The notes: generated by a model from the sequence alone, not told the origin. Numbered from the stretch's first letter, positions 29,644 through 39,216 are shown. The stretch: DNA of 64,000 nt from Streptomyces radiopugnans (GCF_900110735.1 NZ_FOET01000001.1:744001-808000); one strand, 5' to 3'. Translations and numbers: made by a program.

Positions 29644-29658
29644 CCGACATAATGTCGG
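29644..29658 (+). promoter_or_regulatory. ctaE promoter: palindrome over a -10 box before a leaderless start
   Basis: CCGACAT-A-ATGTCGG is a perfect 7-1-7 palindrome. It contains the -10-like CATAAT (29648-29653), which ends 6 bases before the ctaE GTG at 29660. No Shine-Dalgarno sequence is visible, consistent with a leaderless mRNA. A protein bound here would block transcription. No clear -35 box. Confidence 0.5.
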
Positions 29659-29659
29659 C

Positions 29660-30268
29660 GTGGCGACAGCAACAGCAGTAGATACCGGGCACGCGCACCC
29701 GTCGGTCAACAGGCCGAACCTCACCAGCGTCGGGACCATCATCTGGTTGAGTTCCGAGCTGATGTTCTTCGCGGCCCTCTTCGCGATGTACTTCACCCTC
29801 CGGTCGGTGACGGGAGCCGAGTACTGGACGGGGCAGGCGGACATCCTGAACCTTCCGTTCGCGGCGACGAACACCACGATCCTGGTGCTCTCCTCCCTCA
29901 CCTGCCAGCTCGGCGTCTTCGCCGCCGAGCGCGGTGACGTGAAGAGGCTGCGCCTGTGGTTCGTGATCACGTTCATCATGGGTGCGATCTTCATCGGCGG
30001 CCAGGTCTTCGAGTACACCGAGCTGGTCCACGAGGGCGTCTCCATCTCCTCGGGGCCGTACGGGTCGGCGTTCTACCTGACCACCGGTTTCCACGGCCTC
30101 CACGTGACGGGCGGCCTGATCGCCTTCCTGTTCGTCCTCGGCCGGACGTACATGGCACGGCGCTTCACGCACCACCAGGCCACCGCGGCCATTGTGGTGT
30201 CCTATTACTGGCACTTCGTCGATGTCGTCTGGATCGGCCTCTTCGCCACCATCTACCTGATCAAGTGA
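29660..30268 (+). CDS. ctaE: Cytochrome c oxidase subunit III
   Basis: A 202-residue membrane subunit with five helices ([55 protein letters not shown], and others); the [14 protein letters not shown] segment is diagnostic for CtaE. The family-like N-terminus [17 protein letters not shown] fixes the GTG at 29660; the frame continues upstream without coding character. It precedes qcrC by 54 bp, so ctaE-qcrC-qcrA-qcrB probably form one operon apart from ctaCDF, as in other actinobacteria. Confidence 0.96.
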   Translation: MATATAVDTGHAHPSVNRPNLTSVGTIIWLSSELMFFAALFAMYFTLRSVTGAEYWTGQADILNLPFAATNTTILVLSSLTCQLGVFAAERGDVKRLRLWFVITFIMGAIFIGGQVFEYTELVHEGVSISSGPYGSAFYLTTGFHGLHVTGGLIAFLFVLGRTYMARRFTHHQATAAIVVSYYWHFVDVVWIGLFATIYLIK

Positions 30269-30322
30269 CCAGGCAGTAAGCCAGAAGCATCGACGCAGAA
30301 GATCCTGACACCGGGGTAATCC

Positions 30323-31141
30323 GTGAAAAAGCTCTCCGCACGACGGCGCCATCCGCTGGCGGCGCTCGTCGTCCTACTCTTCGCGCTGGCGGCCACCGGG
30401 GGGCTGTACGCCGCGTTCGCACCCGCGGACGAGGCGAAGGCCGACACCTCGGCTGCGTCCTCCCAGTCCCTCGCCATCGAGGAGGGCAAGAAGCTCTTCG
30501 CCACCGGCTGCTCCAGTTGCCACGGAACCGGCGGCCAGGGCACGAGTGACGGTCCCAGCCTCGTGGGCGTGGGCGCCGCGGCCGTGGACTTCCAGGTGGG
30601 CACCGGCCGCATGCCGGCCCAGTCCCCGGGCGCCCAGGCGCCCAAGAAGCCGCAGGTCTACACGCAGGCGCAGATCGACCAGCTCGCGGCCTACGTCGCC
30701 TCGCTGGGCCCCGGTCCGAGCATCCCGACCGAGGAGCAGTACGACCCCGCGGGCGCCGACAGCGCCGCGGGCGGCGAACTGTTCCGCACCAACTGCTCGC
30801 AGTGCCACAACTTCACCGGCGAGGGCGGCGCCCTCACCAACGGCAAGTACGCCCCCTCGCTCGACGGCGTCTCCGACAAGCACATCTACGAGGCCATGCT
30901 CACCGGCCCGCAGAACATGCCCGCCTTCCCCGACACGATCCTGCCGGAGAAGGAGAAGAAGGAGATCATCGCCTACATCCAGGATGTCCAGGGAGAGGAC
31001 GAGAAGTCCCCCGGCGGCTTCAAGCTGGGCGGCTTCGGACCGGTCGCGGAAGGCATGTTCGCCTGGACGATCGTCCTCGCCCTTCTGATCGGCGTCGCCG
31101 TGTGGGTCGCGGCACGTACCGCCAAGGCCAGGAAGTCATGA
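30323..31141 (+). CDS. qcrC: Diheme cytochrome c subunit of the bcc complex
   Basis: A 272-residue membrane-tethered diheme cytochrome c that hands electrons from the Rieske protein directly to CuA, replacing soluble cytochrome c. It has an N-terminal signal-anchor (LAALVVLLFALAATGGLYAAF), two haem motifs CSSCH and CSQCH, and a C-terminal helix (FAWTIVLALLIGVAVWVA). GTG at 30323 (VKKLSARRR). Its TGA overlaps the qcrA ATG. Confidence 0.97.
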   Translation: MKKLSARRRHPLAALVVLLFALAATGGLYAAFAPADEAKADTSAASSQSLAIEEGKKLFATGCSSCHGTGGQGTSDGPSLVGVGAAAVDFQVGTGRMPAQSPGAQAPKKPQVYTQAQIDQLAAYVASLGPGPSIPTEEQYDPAGADSAAGGELFRTNCSQCHNFTGEGGALTNGKYAPSLDGVSDKHIYEAMLTGPQNMPAFPDTILPEKEKKEIIAYIQDVQGEDEKSPGGFKLGGFGPVAEGMFAWTIVLALLIGVAVWVAARTAKARKS

Positions 31142-32199
31142 GTAGCCACACCGGATCCCCAGACGTGCCCGACGAGAACCTGCCGGGCGAGCGCGCCCAC
31201 GGCGGCGAGGCGGCCAGGGCCGAGAACCCGTTCGCCGACCCCGGGCTGCCGCCCCACGAGCCGCGCGTCCAGGACATCGACGACCGGGCCGCCAAGCGCT
31301 CCGAGCGTACGGTCGCCCTGCTGTTCACGGTCTCGATCCTGGCCACCATCGGCTTCATCGCCTCCTATGTGATCTTCCCGATCGACCAGTACGTCTTCAT
31401 CTGGCCGCTCGGTGAGATCAGCGCCCTGAACTTCTCGCTGGGCATGACGCTGGGCATCGCCCTGTTCTGCATCGGCGCCGGCGCGGTCCACTGGGCCCGC
31501 ACGCTGATGTCGGACCACGAGCTGATCGGCGAGCGCCACCCGATCGAGGCTGACGAGGAGACCCGTACGCAGGTCCTCGCCGACTTCGCCCAGGGCGCCA
31601 AGGAGTCGCAGCTCGGCCGCCGCAAGCTGATCCGCAACACCATGTTCGGCGCGCTGGCCGTGGTGCCGCTCTCCGGCGTGGTGCTGCTGCGCGACCTCGG
31701 CCCCCTGCCCGAGGACAAGCTGCGCCACACCGCCTGGGAGAAGGGCAAGCTGCTCGTCAACCAGAACACCGACGAGCCGCTGCGCCCCGAGGACATCACC
31801 GTCGGCTCCCTGGTCATGGCCAAGCCCCAGGGCCTCGAGGAGGGCACCCACGAGTTCATGGCGGAGATCGCCAAGGCCGCGGTCATGCTCGTCCGCCTGG
31901 AGCCGAAGGACATCAAGGACAAGCAGGAGCTGGACTGGTCCCACGAGGGCATCGTGGCCTACTCCAGGATCTGCACCCACGTCGGCTGCCCGGTCACCCT
32001 GTACGAGCAGCAGACCCACCACGTGCTGTGCCCGTGCCACCAGTCGACGTTCGACCTGGCCGACGGCGCGCGTGTGATCTTCGGCCCGGCCGGTCACCCC
32101 CTGCCGCAGCTGCGGATCAGTGTCAACGAAGACGGCTACCTCGAGGCGCAGGGCGACTTCGCGGAGCCCGTCGGCCCGAGCTTCTGGGAGCGCGGATGA
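31138..32199 (+). CDS. qcrA: Rieske iron-sulfur subunit of the bcc complex
   Basis: A 353-residue actinobacterial Rieske protein with three transmembrane helices, longer than mitochondrial forms. The [2Fe-2S] ligands lie in CTHVGCPV and CPCHQS near the C-terminus. ATG at 31138 overlaps the qcrC stop (ATGA), and its stop in turn overlaps the qcrB ATG, so all three qcr genes are translationally coupled. Confidence 0.97.
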   Translation: MSSHTGSPDVPDENLPGERAHGGEAARAENPFADPGLPPHEPRVQDIDDRAAKRSERTVALLFTVSILATIGFIASYVIFPIDQYVFIWPLGEISALNFSLGMTLGIALFCIGAGAVHWARTLMSDHELIGERHPIEADEETRTQVLADFAQGAKESQLGRRKLIRNTMFGALAVVPLSGVVLLRDLGPLPEDKLRHTAWEKGKLLVNQNTDEPLRPEDITVGSLVMAKPQGLEEGTHEFMAEIAKAAVMLVRLEPKDIKDKQELDWSHEGIVAYSRICTHVGCPVTLYEQQTHHVLCPCHQSTFDLADGARVIFGPAGHPLPQLRISVNEDGYLEAQGDFAEPVGPSFWERG

Positions 32200-33839
32200 G
32201 TACTGCAAGCGACGCCCCGAAGCGCCGGGGCAAGGCGCCCGCCGGCGAGCGGGTCGCGGACTGGGCCGACGGCCGGCTGGGTGTCTACAGCCTGGCCAAG
32301 GCCAACATGCGGAAGATCTTTCCGGACCACTGGTCCTTCATGCTCGGAGAGGTCTGCCTCTACAGCTTCATCATCATCATCCTGACCGGTGTCTACCTGA
32401 CGCTGTTCTTCAACCCGAGCATGGGCGAGGTGGAGTACCACGGCGCCTACGTGCCCATGCAGGGCGTGCACATGTCGGAGGCGTACGCCTCGACCCTGGA
32501 CATCAGCTTCGACGTCCGCGGCGGTCTGCTCATGCGGCAGATCCACCACTGGGCCGCGCTGGTGTTCCTGGTGGGCATGTTCGTCCACATGATGCGCGTG
32601 TTCTTCACCGGCGCGTTCCGCAAGCCGCGCGAGATCAACTGGCTGTTCGGCTTCCTGCTGCTGGTGCTGGGCATGTTCACCGGCTTCACCGGCTACTCCC
32701 TGCCGGACGACCTGCTCTCGGGCACCGGTATCCGGTTCATGGAGGGCGCGGTCCTGTCCGTGCCGGTGGTCGGCACCTACCTCTCCTTCTTCATCTTCGG
32801 AGGGGAGTTCCCGGGAACGGACATCATCCCGCGGTTCTTCGTGGCCCACGTCCTGCTGCTGCCGGGCATCATGCTGGGCCTGGTGGTGGCCCACCTGATC
32901 CTGGTCTTCTACCACAAGCACACCCAGTTCGCCGGTCCCGGACGGACCGAGAAGAACGTCGTCGGCATGCCGCTGCTGCCGGTCTACATGGCCAAGGCGG
33001 GAGGCTTCTTCTTCCTGGTCTTCGGCGTCATCTCGGTCATCGCCGCGACGTTCACCATCAACCCGATCTGGGTGCTCGGCCCGTACCGCCCGGACCAGGT
33101 GTCCACCAACGCGCAGCCCGACTGGTACATGGGCTTCTCCGAGGGACTGATCCGCGCGATGCCCGCGTGGGAGATGGTGCTGCCCGGCGGCTACACCCTC
33201 AACCTGGGCGTGGCCATCCCGCTGGTGGTCATCTTCCCGCTGATCCTGACGTCGATCGCGGTGTACCCGTTCATCGAGTCCTGGATCACCGGCGACAAGC
33301 GCGAGCACCACATCCTGGACCGCCCGCGCAACGCCCCGACGCGCACCGCGTTCGGCGCGGCCTGGATCAGCCTGTACTTCCTGCTGCTGGTCGGCGGCGG
33401 CAACGACCTGTGGGCGACCCACTTCAACCTGTCGATCAACGCCATCACCTGGTTCGTCCGCATCGGCTTCTTCCTGGTGCCCGTGGTCGTCTTCATCGTC
33501 ACCAAGCGGATCTGCCTGGGGCTGCAGCGGCGCGACCGCGAGAAGGTGCTGCACGGCCGCGAGAGCGGCATCATCAAGCGGCTGCCGCACGGTGAGTTCG
33601 TCGAGGTGCACGAGCCGCTCTCGCAGGAGCAGCTCCACACGCTCACCGCGCACGAGCAGTACAAGCCGCTGGAGATCGGCCCGGAGACGGACGAGAACGG
33701 CGTGCGGCGCAAGGTCGGCCCCGTCCAGAAGCTCCGTGCCAGGCTCAGCCGGGGCTACTACGGCGAGGACAGCCAGGTCCCCAAGCCGACCGCGGAGGAG
33801 TTCAAGGAGCTCACCAGCAGCCACGGTCACGGCCACTGA
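32196..33839 (+). CDS. qcrB: Cytochrome b subunit of the bcc complex
   Basis: Quinol-oxidising diheme cytochrome b, 547 residues. Haem-ligand histidines lie in helices containing [19 protein letters not shown] and [16 protein letters not shown]. The family's long hydrophilic C-terminal extension (about 440-547) is present. ATG at 32196 overlaps the qcrA stop. Orthologues are the target of Q203/telacebec-type inhibitors in mycobacteria (established knowledge). Confidence 0.97.
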   Translation: MSTASDAPKRRGKAPAGERVADWADGRLGVYSLAKANMRKIFPDHWSFMLGEVCLYSFIIIILTGVYLTLFFNPSMGEVEYHGAYVPMQGVHMSEAYASTLDISFDVRGGLLMRQIHHWAALVFLVGMFVHMMRVFFTGAFRKPREINWLFGFLLLVLGMFTGFTGYSLPDDLLSGTGIRFMEGAVLSVPVVGTYLSFFIFGGEFPGTDIIPRFFVAHVLLLPGIMLGLVVAHLILVFYHKHTQFAGPGRTEKNVVGMPLLPVYMAKAGGFFFLVFGVISVIAATFTINPIWVLGPYRPDQVSTNAQPDWYMGFSEGLIRAMPAWEMVLPGGYTLNLGVAIPLVVIFPLILTSIAVYPFIESWITGDKREHHILDRPRNAPTRTAFGAAWISLYFLLLVGGGNDLWATHFNLSINAITWFVRIGFFLVPVVVFIVTKRICLGLQRRDREKVLHGRESGIIKRLPHGEFVEVHEPLSQEQLHTLTAHEQYKPLEIGPETDENGVRRKVGPVQKLRARLSRGYYGEDSQVPKPTAEEFKELTSSHGHGH

Positions 33840-33880
33840 GCCGCGGCCACCGAGTCCGGTACCGGATATCGCCACACGTG

Positions 33881-33914
33881 AGGCCCCGGCCCTCCTCCGA
33901 GAGGGCCGGGGCCT
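33881..33914 (+). terminator. Terminator after qcrB
   Basis: Perfect 14-bp GC stem (33881-33894 and 33901-33914) with a 6-base loop, followed by TTC, 41 bp past the qcrB stop. Confidence 0.85.
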
Positions 33915-34041
33915 TCGGCGTTCCGGGGCTGTCCGGACTGCGGGCAGCGGCCGTGGAGGCCGCCGCGCGCCGTTAGGCTGGCCGCGGGCCGCCGAGCCGA
34001 TCCGGCCGCCCCCGTATCCGACCACGCCAGGAGTGATTCCC

Positions 34042-35106
34042 ATGAGCGCTGCTACGACCACCGGAGGCGACACCGTGGCGGCGCGCACCTGGCCGGACGT
34101 GCTGAGCGCCCTGCTGGCCGGCGAGGACCTGCCCGCCGGGAGCACCGCCTGGGCGATGGACCAGATCATGCGGGGCGAGGCGACCGACGCCCAGATCGCC
34201 GGGTTCGCGGTGGCGCTGCGCGCCAAGGGCGAGACGGTCGGCGAGGTCACCGGACTGGTCCGCGCGATGTACGAGCACGCCAAGGTGATCGAGGTGCCCG
34301 GCCCGTCGGTCGACATCGTCGGGACCGGCGGCGACCGGGCCAGAACGGTGAACATCTCGACGATGTCCGCGATCGTGGTGGCCGGGACGGGCGCGCGCGT
34401 GGTCAAGCACGGCAACCGCGCGGCCTCCAGCGCGTCCGGTTCCTCGGACGTCCTGGAGAAGCTGGGCGTCAACCTGGAGCTGAGCCCCGAGCGGGTCGCC
34501 GAGGTCGCGGCCGAGGCCGGGATCACCTTCTGCTTCGCGGTGAGGTTCCACCCCTCGCTGCGCCACGTGGCCGCCGCGCGCAAGGAACTGGGCGTCGCGA
34601 CCACCTTCAACTTCCTCGGCCCGCTGACCAACCCGGCCCGGGTGGGCGCCCAGGCCACCGGGGTCGCCGACGCCCGGATGGCGCCGATCATGGCGGGGGT
34701 GCTCGCCGAGCGGGGGACGTCCGCGCTGGTCTTCCGCGGCGACGACGGCCTGGACGAGCTGACGGTGACGGGCACCTCGACGGTGTGGGTGGTACGGGAC
34801 GGCGAGGTCCGCACCGAGACCTTCGATCCGCGCGACGTCGGCATCCCCCTGGTTCCGCTGGAGGCCCTGCGCGGTGCGGACGCCGCCCACAACGCGGACG
34901 TGGCCCGGCGGCTGCTGGAGGGGGAGAGGGGGCCGGTGCGGGACGCCGTCCTGCTGAACTCCGCGGCCGCCCTGGCCGCGCTGGAGCCCACCGGGGCGCC
35001 GCTGGCCGAGCAGATCGCCGCGGGCATGGAGCGGGCCGCCCACTCCATCGACTCCGGCGCGGCCAAGGCGGCGCTGGAGCGCTGGGTGGCGGCCAGCAAC
35101 GCCTGA
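34042..35106 (+). CDS. trpD: Anthranilate phosphoribosyltransferase
   Basis: Second step of tryptophan synthesis: transfers phosphoribose from PRPP to anthranilate. At 354 residues it has the PRPP motif [14 protein letters not shown], the [18 protein letters not shown] segment and the [13 protein letters not shown] anthranilate site. ATG at 34042 follows CCAGGAG. It stands alone downstream of qcrB rather than in a trp operon, an arrangement also found in mycobacteria. The fused anthranilate synthase is some 23 kb further on. Confidence 0.96.
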   Translation: MSAATTTGGDTVAARTWPDVLSALLAGEDLPAGSTAWAMDQIMRGEATDAQIAGFAVALRAKGETVGEVTGLVRAMYEHAKVIEVPGPSVDIVGTGGDRARTVNISTMSAIVVAGTGARVVKHGNRAASSASGSSDVLEKLGVNLELSPERVAEVAAEAGITFCFAVRFHPSLRHVAAARKELGVATTFNFLGPLTNPARVGAQATGVADARMAPIMAGVLAERGTSALVFRGDDGLDELTVTGTSTVWVVRDGEVRTETFDPRDVGIPLVPLEALRGADAAHNADVARRLLEGERGPVRDAVLLNSAAALAALEPTGAPLAEQIAAGMERAAHSIDSGAAKAALERWVAASNA

Positions 35107-35214
35107 GGCGGCCCTCCCCGCCTCCCCGCCCGGGGCATGGCTCCGGGCCCCGTAGCGGGACGGGCCCGTCCGCGGACCGGGTCCGGTCGGCGCCGGGGCG
35201 GCCGAGACGGCGGA

Positions 35215-35241
35215 GCCCCGGCACACGCGGTGTGCCGGGGC
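35215..35241. terminator. Bidirectional terminator hairpin
   Basis: Perfect 12-bp stem (35215-35226 and 35230-35241) with a 3-base loop between convergent trpD and the Lrp-like gene. Confidence 0.8.
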
Positions 35242-35277
35242 CTTCCGGTGCGCGGCGGCCCGGGGCCGCCGCGGGGC

Positions 35278-35559
35278 TCAGGAATCGAGCCCGATGGCGA
35301 AGGCGGCCTCCAGGTCGTGCTGGGAGTAGGTCCGGAAGGCGATGTGGGTCTCGGTGGACTCCACACCGGGAACCTTGCTGATGCGGCCCGGGATGACCTC
35401 CGCGAGATCGTCGTGCCGGGCCACCCGCACCATGGCGATCAGGTCGTGCGCGCCGGTCACCGAGTAGACCTCGCTGACCCCCTCCAGCGCGGCGATCTGC
35501 TCGGCGATCTCCGGGATGCGGTCGGTGGTGGTCTTGATGAGCACGATCGAGGTGATCAC
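35278..35559 (-). CDS. Lrp/AsnC ligand-binding (RAM) domain protein without DNA-binding domain
   Basis: A 93-residue stand-alone RAM domain (VITSIVLIKTTTDRIPEIAEQ, then VTGAHDLIAMVRV, the effector-binding turn). The DNA-binding helix-turn-helix of full Lrp proteins is absent. GTG at 35559 follows AAGGGAAAACC, so the gene really is single-domain. Such proteins assemble as decameric rings that bind amino acids. Its position convergent to trpD hints at aromatic amino acid sensing, which is inference only. Confidence 0.88.
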   Translation of the reverse strand: MITSIVLIKTTTDRIPEIAEQIAALEGVSEVYSVTGAHDLIAMVRVARHDDLAEVIPGRISKVPGVESTETHIAFRTYSQHDLEAAFAIGLDS

Positions 35560-36005
35560 GGTTTTCCCTTCTTCGGGGGAGGGGCCGCGGCGGCGCCCCG
35601 GTGGGCCCTTCGCTCTCGTGGTCCCACCACCGGCGGAACTGGCCTGCTCACTGTAGCCCGCCGCCGGCGGCGGGCTCACGGGCACGGGGGAGGGGACGGG
35701 CGCCGCCGGAGAGGGCCGGCGGTCCGGCCCCGCGGATGGTGTCGGCTCGGATACGGGCCGCCCGCCGCGGCGCGCCCGGTGGTCGCCAGGCCGTAGGGTT
35801 GCGGGGATACCCCCGGCCGGGTGCCCGGGGTGCGCGCACCGCGGAGACATCTCCGCCATCCGGGGCACCCGGGTACCGGAGCGCCGGAGAGGGCGGAACG
35901 GCAGGACGGCAGGACGAGACAGCAGGACCCGAGTAGACGCGGCAGTGGACGCGCCGGCTGCGCCGAGGGCGGCGGTGCGGGAAGACCTGAGGAGAGGACG
36001 GAACG
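35560..36005. other. 446-bp intergenic region
   Basis: Divergent region between the Lrp-like gene and the zinc-ribbon gene. It contains a perfect 20-bp GC palindrome at 35656-35675 and TAGGGT near 35794, but no supported gene; plus-strand open frames here are shadows. Confidence 0.6.
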
Positions 36006-36251
36006 ATGCCGGTTCCCCGACCGAACGAAGGATCGCGGTGGCGCTGCACGATGTGCGGCAATCTCACCCGCTTCGACGTGACGCGCTCCAGCAAGGTGGT
36101 GGAGTACGTCCATCTGGACCTGGCCGGGGAGCCGAGGGTCGAGGAGCGCGAGGTGCTCAGTGAGACGATCGAGTCGGTGCGCTGCCGTTGGTGCAACGCG
36201 GTGGACCAGGTCGAGCTGGTGGACCGTCCCGGCTCCGGCGCGCAGGTGTGA
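36006..36251 (+). CDS. Small zinc-ribbon protein, unknown function
   Basis: An 81-residue protein with two CxxC knuckles, CTMCGN (about 14-19) and CRWCN (about 60-64), consistent with one zinc ribbon. No other domain. ATG at 36006 follows GGAGAGGACGG. It lies 19 bp before the NYN gene, so the two are probably co-transcribed, which suggests a nucleic-acid context. Confidence 0.87.
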   Translation: MPVPRPNEGSRWRCTMCGNLTRFDVTRSSKVVEYVHLDLAGEPRVEEREVLSETIESVRCRWCNAVDQVELVDRPGSGAQV

Positions 36252-36270
36252 CGACGGGCGGGTGTGAACC

Positions 36271-37626
36271 GTGGTGGAACGGACGGGTGGTGAGCGCGGA
36301 CCGGGTGAGCCCGGCGAGGAGGCGCTCGACCGCCCGCTGCCCGAGAAGGTGCGCCGCCGGGTGGTGGCGCTGACGGGCGACGCGCTCGGCGGCCTCACCG
36401 TCGCCGAACTCCCCGTCCCCCTGAGGCAGTACGCCCGTTTCACCCCCCAGCGGCGGGTCAGGTTCGCGGGCAACGCGATGGCCGCCGCCCTGGAGAGCGA
36501 CCCGGCCTTCCGGCGGCGCATCGCCGACCGGCTGTGCGAGGCGCTGCCGGAGCTGGCCGACTCCGTCCGGGGCGGTACGTTCCCGGCCGCCGCCGACCCC
36601 GTGGACGTGGCCGCGGTCGCGTACGTGCTGCGGCCGGAGGGCTGGGCCAAGCTCGTCGCCGCCGCGGGCGAGGAGGCCCAGCGGGCGCAGGCCGAACGCG
36701 CCGGCGAGGAGGCCGAACGGGAACTGGCCCGGCTCCGTGAGGAACTGGCGCAGGCCCGGGCGGCCGGGCGCGCCCACGCCGAGGGGCTCCGCGCGGAGCT
36801 GGAGGCCGCCCGCAAGGAGGCCGACTCCCTGCACCGCAGGCTGCGCAGCGCACTCAGCGACGTCAAGCGCGGCGAGGCCGCGGTGCGCAAGGCGCGGGCC
36901 GAGCTGGAGGAGGTGCGGACCGCGGCCGCCGCGGAGAAGGCCGCGGCCGAGAGCGAGGCGCGCCGGCTGCGGTCGCGGCTGGCGGAGGCGGAGGCGGCCC
37001 TGGAGGCCGGCCGCCGCGCGGTGCGCGAGGGGCGCAGCGTGGAGGACATGCGTCTGCGGCTGCTGCTGGACACGGTGCTGGACGCCGCCCAGGGGCTGCG
37101 GCGCGAACTCGCCCTGCCGCCGGTCACGCACCGCCCGGCCGAGACCGTGGACGCGGTCGAGCCGGGCCGGATGACCCCCAAGGACATCGCCCGGCGCGCC
37201 CTGTCGGAGGAGGACCCCGCGCTGCTCGACCAGTTGCTGGCACTGCCCCAGGCGCACCTGGTGGTGGACGGCTACAACGTCACCAAGACCGGCTACCCGT
37301 CGCTGCCCCTGGAGAAGCAGCGGCTGCGGCTGCTGGGCGGACTGGCGGGGCTGGCGGCCCAGACGGGCGCCGAGGTGACCTGTGTCTTCGACGGGGCGGA
37401 GCTGGCCGCTCCGGTACTGCTGGCGCCACCGCGGGGGGTGCGGGTGCTGTTCAGCAAACCCGGGCAGACCGCCGACGAACTGATCCGGCGTCTGGTGCGC
37501 GCCGAGCCGCCCGGCCGTCCGGTGGTCGTCGTCTCCACCGATCGCGAGGTGGCCGACGGCGTGGCCGCGGCCGGAGCCCGTCCGGTGGCATCGGTGCTGC
37601 TGCTGCGCAGGCTCGGCCGCACCTGA
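36271..37626 (+). CDS. NYN (YacP-like) domain protein with coiled-coil, putative RNase
   Basis: A 451-residue protein. An N-terminal region (about 25-125; LRQYARFTPQRRVRFAGNAM) is followed by a long Ala/Glu/Arg coiled coil (about 130-260) and a C-terminal PIN-like NYN domain (about 328-445). The NYN motif VVDGYNVTK begins at 331, with catalytic-type Asp333 and Asn336, later acidic sites CVFDGAEL and TADELI, and the conserved STDREVADG. NYN proteins are often RNases. GTG at 36271; 19 bp after the zinc-ribbon gene. Confidence 0.88.
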   Translation: MVERTGGERGPGEPGEEALDRPLPEKVRRRVVALTGDALGGLTVAELPVPLRQYARFTPQRRVRFAGNAMAAALESDPAFRRRIADRLCEALPELADSVRGGTFPAAADPVDVAAVAYVLRPEGWAKLVAAAGEEAQRAQAERAGEEAERELARLREELAQARAAGRAHAEGLRAELEAARKEADSLHRRLRSALSDVKRGEAAVRKARAELEEVRTAAAAEKAAAESEARRLRSRLAEAEAALEAGRRAVREGRSVEDMRLRLLLDTVLDAAQGLRRELALPPVTHRPAETVDAVEPGRMTPKDIARRALSEEDPALLDQLLALPQAHLVVDGYNVTKTGYPSLPLEKQRLRLLGGLAGLAAQTGAEVTCVFDGAELAAPVLLAPPRGVRVLFSKPGQTADELIRRLVRAEPPGRPVVVVSTDREVADGVAAAGARPVASVLLLRRLGRT

Positions 37627-37787
37627 CGCCCCGGCGCGCCGCCCGGTTCCGCGTCCGATGCCGTGTCATCTTCCCGCGGGAGTCCGGAATGTCCGCCGGA
37701 TGCGGCACTCAGCGTCAGACCGCGGTCGCCGACAGTGGGGCGATGGTAAAGGATGTGGCCGACGGGCGAGATTTTTCCTATGAGGAT

Positions 37788-37816
37788 TTGAAGCGATCAC
37801 CATGCATGGCTAGTGT
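37788..37816 (+). promoter_or_regulatory. Promoter of the first NlpC/P60 gene
   Basis: TTGAAG (37788-37793), a 17-base spacer and TAGTGT (37811-37816), a good housekeeping-sigma promoter in an AT-rich patch. It implies a 5' UTR of roughly 135 bases before GTG 37956. The rest of the 329-bp gap upstream (37627-37787) shows nothing I can assign. Confidence 0.65.
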
Positions 37817-37819
37817 CTG

Positions 37820-37945
37820 GCCCGAACCTCTGCGCAGTTGATCACCCAACCGGGGTGGCAGCGGAGGAACCGCCGAATCCGCGGCGCTCATCGCGGAGCC
37901 GGGTGGCCCCCGGGTCGCTCCCGGCAGGCGGCTGAGGAAGAAGGA
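37820..37945 (+). promoter_or_regulatory. Possible c-di-AMP (ydaO-type) riboswitch leader
   Basis: The 135-base leader contains, in the order seen in ydaO RNAs, CCGAACC, GGAGGAACC, CGAATC with a following CGCG hairpin, and a late CCCGGCAGGCGGCTGAGG segment resembling the CCCGACAGCTAACC end. It ends just before the AAGAAGGAG ribosome site. Streptomyces cell-wall hydrolase genes are known to carry ydaO riboswitches. The match is by eye, and the GTAGGG element is not clear. Confidence 0.45.
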
Positions 37946-37955
37946 GCTCGCCCCA

Positions 37956-38981
37956 GTGGCGTCCCACCGTCGACCCAAGCAGCCGAACCGCACACGGGTG
38001 ACCGTGCTCACCGCGACCGCAGCGGCGGCGGTCGCACTGACCTCCCAGACGGCCCAGGCCGAACCCAAGCCCACCAAGAGCGAGGTCAAGGCCAAGGTCG
38101 ACAAGCTCTACGAAGAGGCCGAGCACGCCACGGAGAAGTACAACGGCGCCAAGGAGAAGCAGGAGAAGCTGCAGAAGCAGGTCGGCAACCTCCAGGACAG
38201 CGTCGCACGCGGTCAGGGAGAGCTGAACGACCTGCGCGACAGCCTCGGTTCGATGGCCACGGCCCAGTACCGCAGCGGCGGCCTCGACCCGTCCCTGCAG
38301 CTGTTCCTCTCCTCCGACCCCGACGACTACCTCGCCAAGGCCTCCGCGCTCGACCAGCTCGGCAGCAAGCAGGCCGGCGCGCTGAAGAAGATCCAGGCCA
38401 AGCAGCGGACCCTCTCGCAGCAGCGCGAGGAGGCCTCCGAGAAGCTGAAGGACCTGGAGGACACCCGCAAGGAACTCGGCGACAAGAAGAAGAAGATCCA
38501 GGGCAAGCTCGCCGAGGCCCAGCGGCTGCTGAACACCCTCACCGCGCAGGAGCGCGCCGAGCTCGCCAGGGAGGAGGAGCGCGCCAACCGCGCCTCCTCG
38601 GCCCGCGTGGACCTCGGCAGCTCGGCCTCCGCCACGCAGCGCGCCTCGGCCGCCCTCAGCGCGGCCAAGTCCAAGCTCGGCTCCCCCTACGTCTGGGGCG
38701 CGACCGGCCCGAGCTCCTTCGACTGCTCCGGGCTGACCTCCTGGGCGTACAGCCAGGCCGGCGTCTCCCTGCCGCGCACCTCGCAGGCCCAGGCCAGTGC
38801 GGGCACCCGCATCTCCCAGAGCCAGCTCGCCCCCGGCGACCTGGTCTTCTTCTACAGCGACCTGCACCACGTCGGCCTCTACGCGGGCAACGGGCAGATC
38901 CTGCACGCCCCGAAGCCCGGCGCCAACGTCCGCTACGAGTCGATCAACAACATGCCGTTCATGTTCGGCGTGCGCGTCTGA
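37956..38981 (+). CDS. Secreted NlpC/P60 (C40) peptidoglycan hydrolase
   Basis: A 341-residue exported endopeptidase. Signal peptide 1-36 (VTVLTATAAAAVALTSQTAQA), a long Lys/Glu-rich coiled coil (40-215) of the RipA/SCO type, and a C-terminal NlpC/P60 domain with Cys257 (DCSGLTSWAYSQAG), His305 (HHVGLYAG) and a third polar His in ILHAPKPG. It should cleave stem peptides in the wall; the coiled coil probably restrains it or positions it. GTG at 37956 follows GAAGAAGGAG. A close paralogue follows. Confidence 0.93.
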   Translation: MASHRRPKQPNRTRVTVLTATAAAAVALTSQTAQAEPKPTKSEVKAKVDKLYEEAEHATEKYNGAKEKQEKLQKQVGNLQDSVARGQGELNDLRDSLGSMATAQYRSGGLDPSLQLFLSSDPDDYLAKASALDQLGSKQAGALKKIQAKQRTLSQQREEASEKLKDLEDTRKELGDKKKKIQGKLAEAQRLLNTLTAQERAELAREEERANRASSARVDLGSSASATQRASAALSAAKSKLGSPYVWGATGPSSFDCSGLTSWAYSQAGVSLPRTSQAQASAGTRISQSQLAPGDLVFFYSDLHHVGLYAGNGQILHAPKPGANVRYESINNMPFMFGVRV

Positions 38982-39004
38982 CCGGCCGCCGTCCCAGCTC
39001 CCAG

Positions 39005-39044
39005 GCCTCCTCCGTACGGGTGAAACCCGGCGGGGGAGGCTTTT
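39005..39044 (+). terminator. Rho-independent terminator after the first NlpC/P60 gene
   Basis: GCCTCC (39005-39010) pairs with GGAGGC (39035-39040) around an inner CGGGT-gaa-ACCCG stem, followed by TTTT. Unusual here for its clear U-tract. Confidence 0.8.
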
Positions 39045-39216
39045 CGCTGCCCCCTTCCGCGTCCCGCCGCCGACCCGGCCTTTGACCTGTGCCCCCTCCC
39101 GCGCCGGGGAGGGACACGGCGGCCCGGACGGTGCGGCGGTCCGTGAACCGAGCGTGCCGGTGCGGCTACTGTCGGCGGCCACCGTCCACCGAAGCGGAAG
39201 GGAGAGCGGTCCCGCC

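Noticed and set aside
29652..29681. Nine-codon frame MSAWRQQQQ overlapping the ctaE start out of frame
   Set aside because: It starts inside the -10/palindrome region, so it would not be on a leaderless transcript; the run of Gln is explained by the ctaE Ala/Thr codons in another frame.
35945..36163. 72-codon frame overlapping the zinc-ribbon gene
   Set aside because: Shadow frame of the gene at 36006, which has a good ribosome site and two CxxC knuckles.
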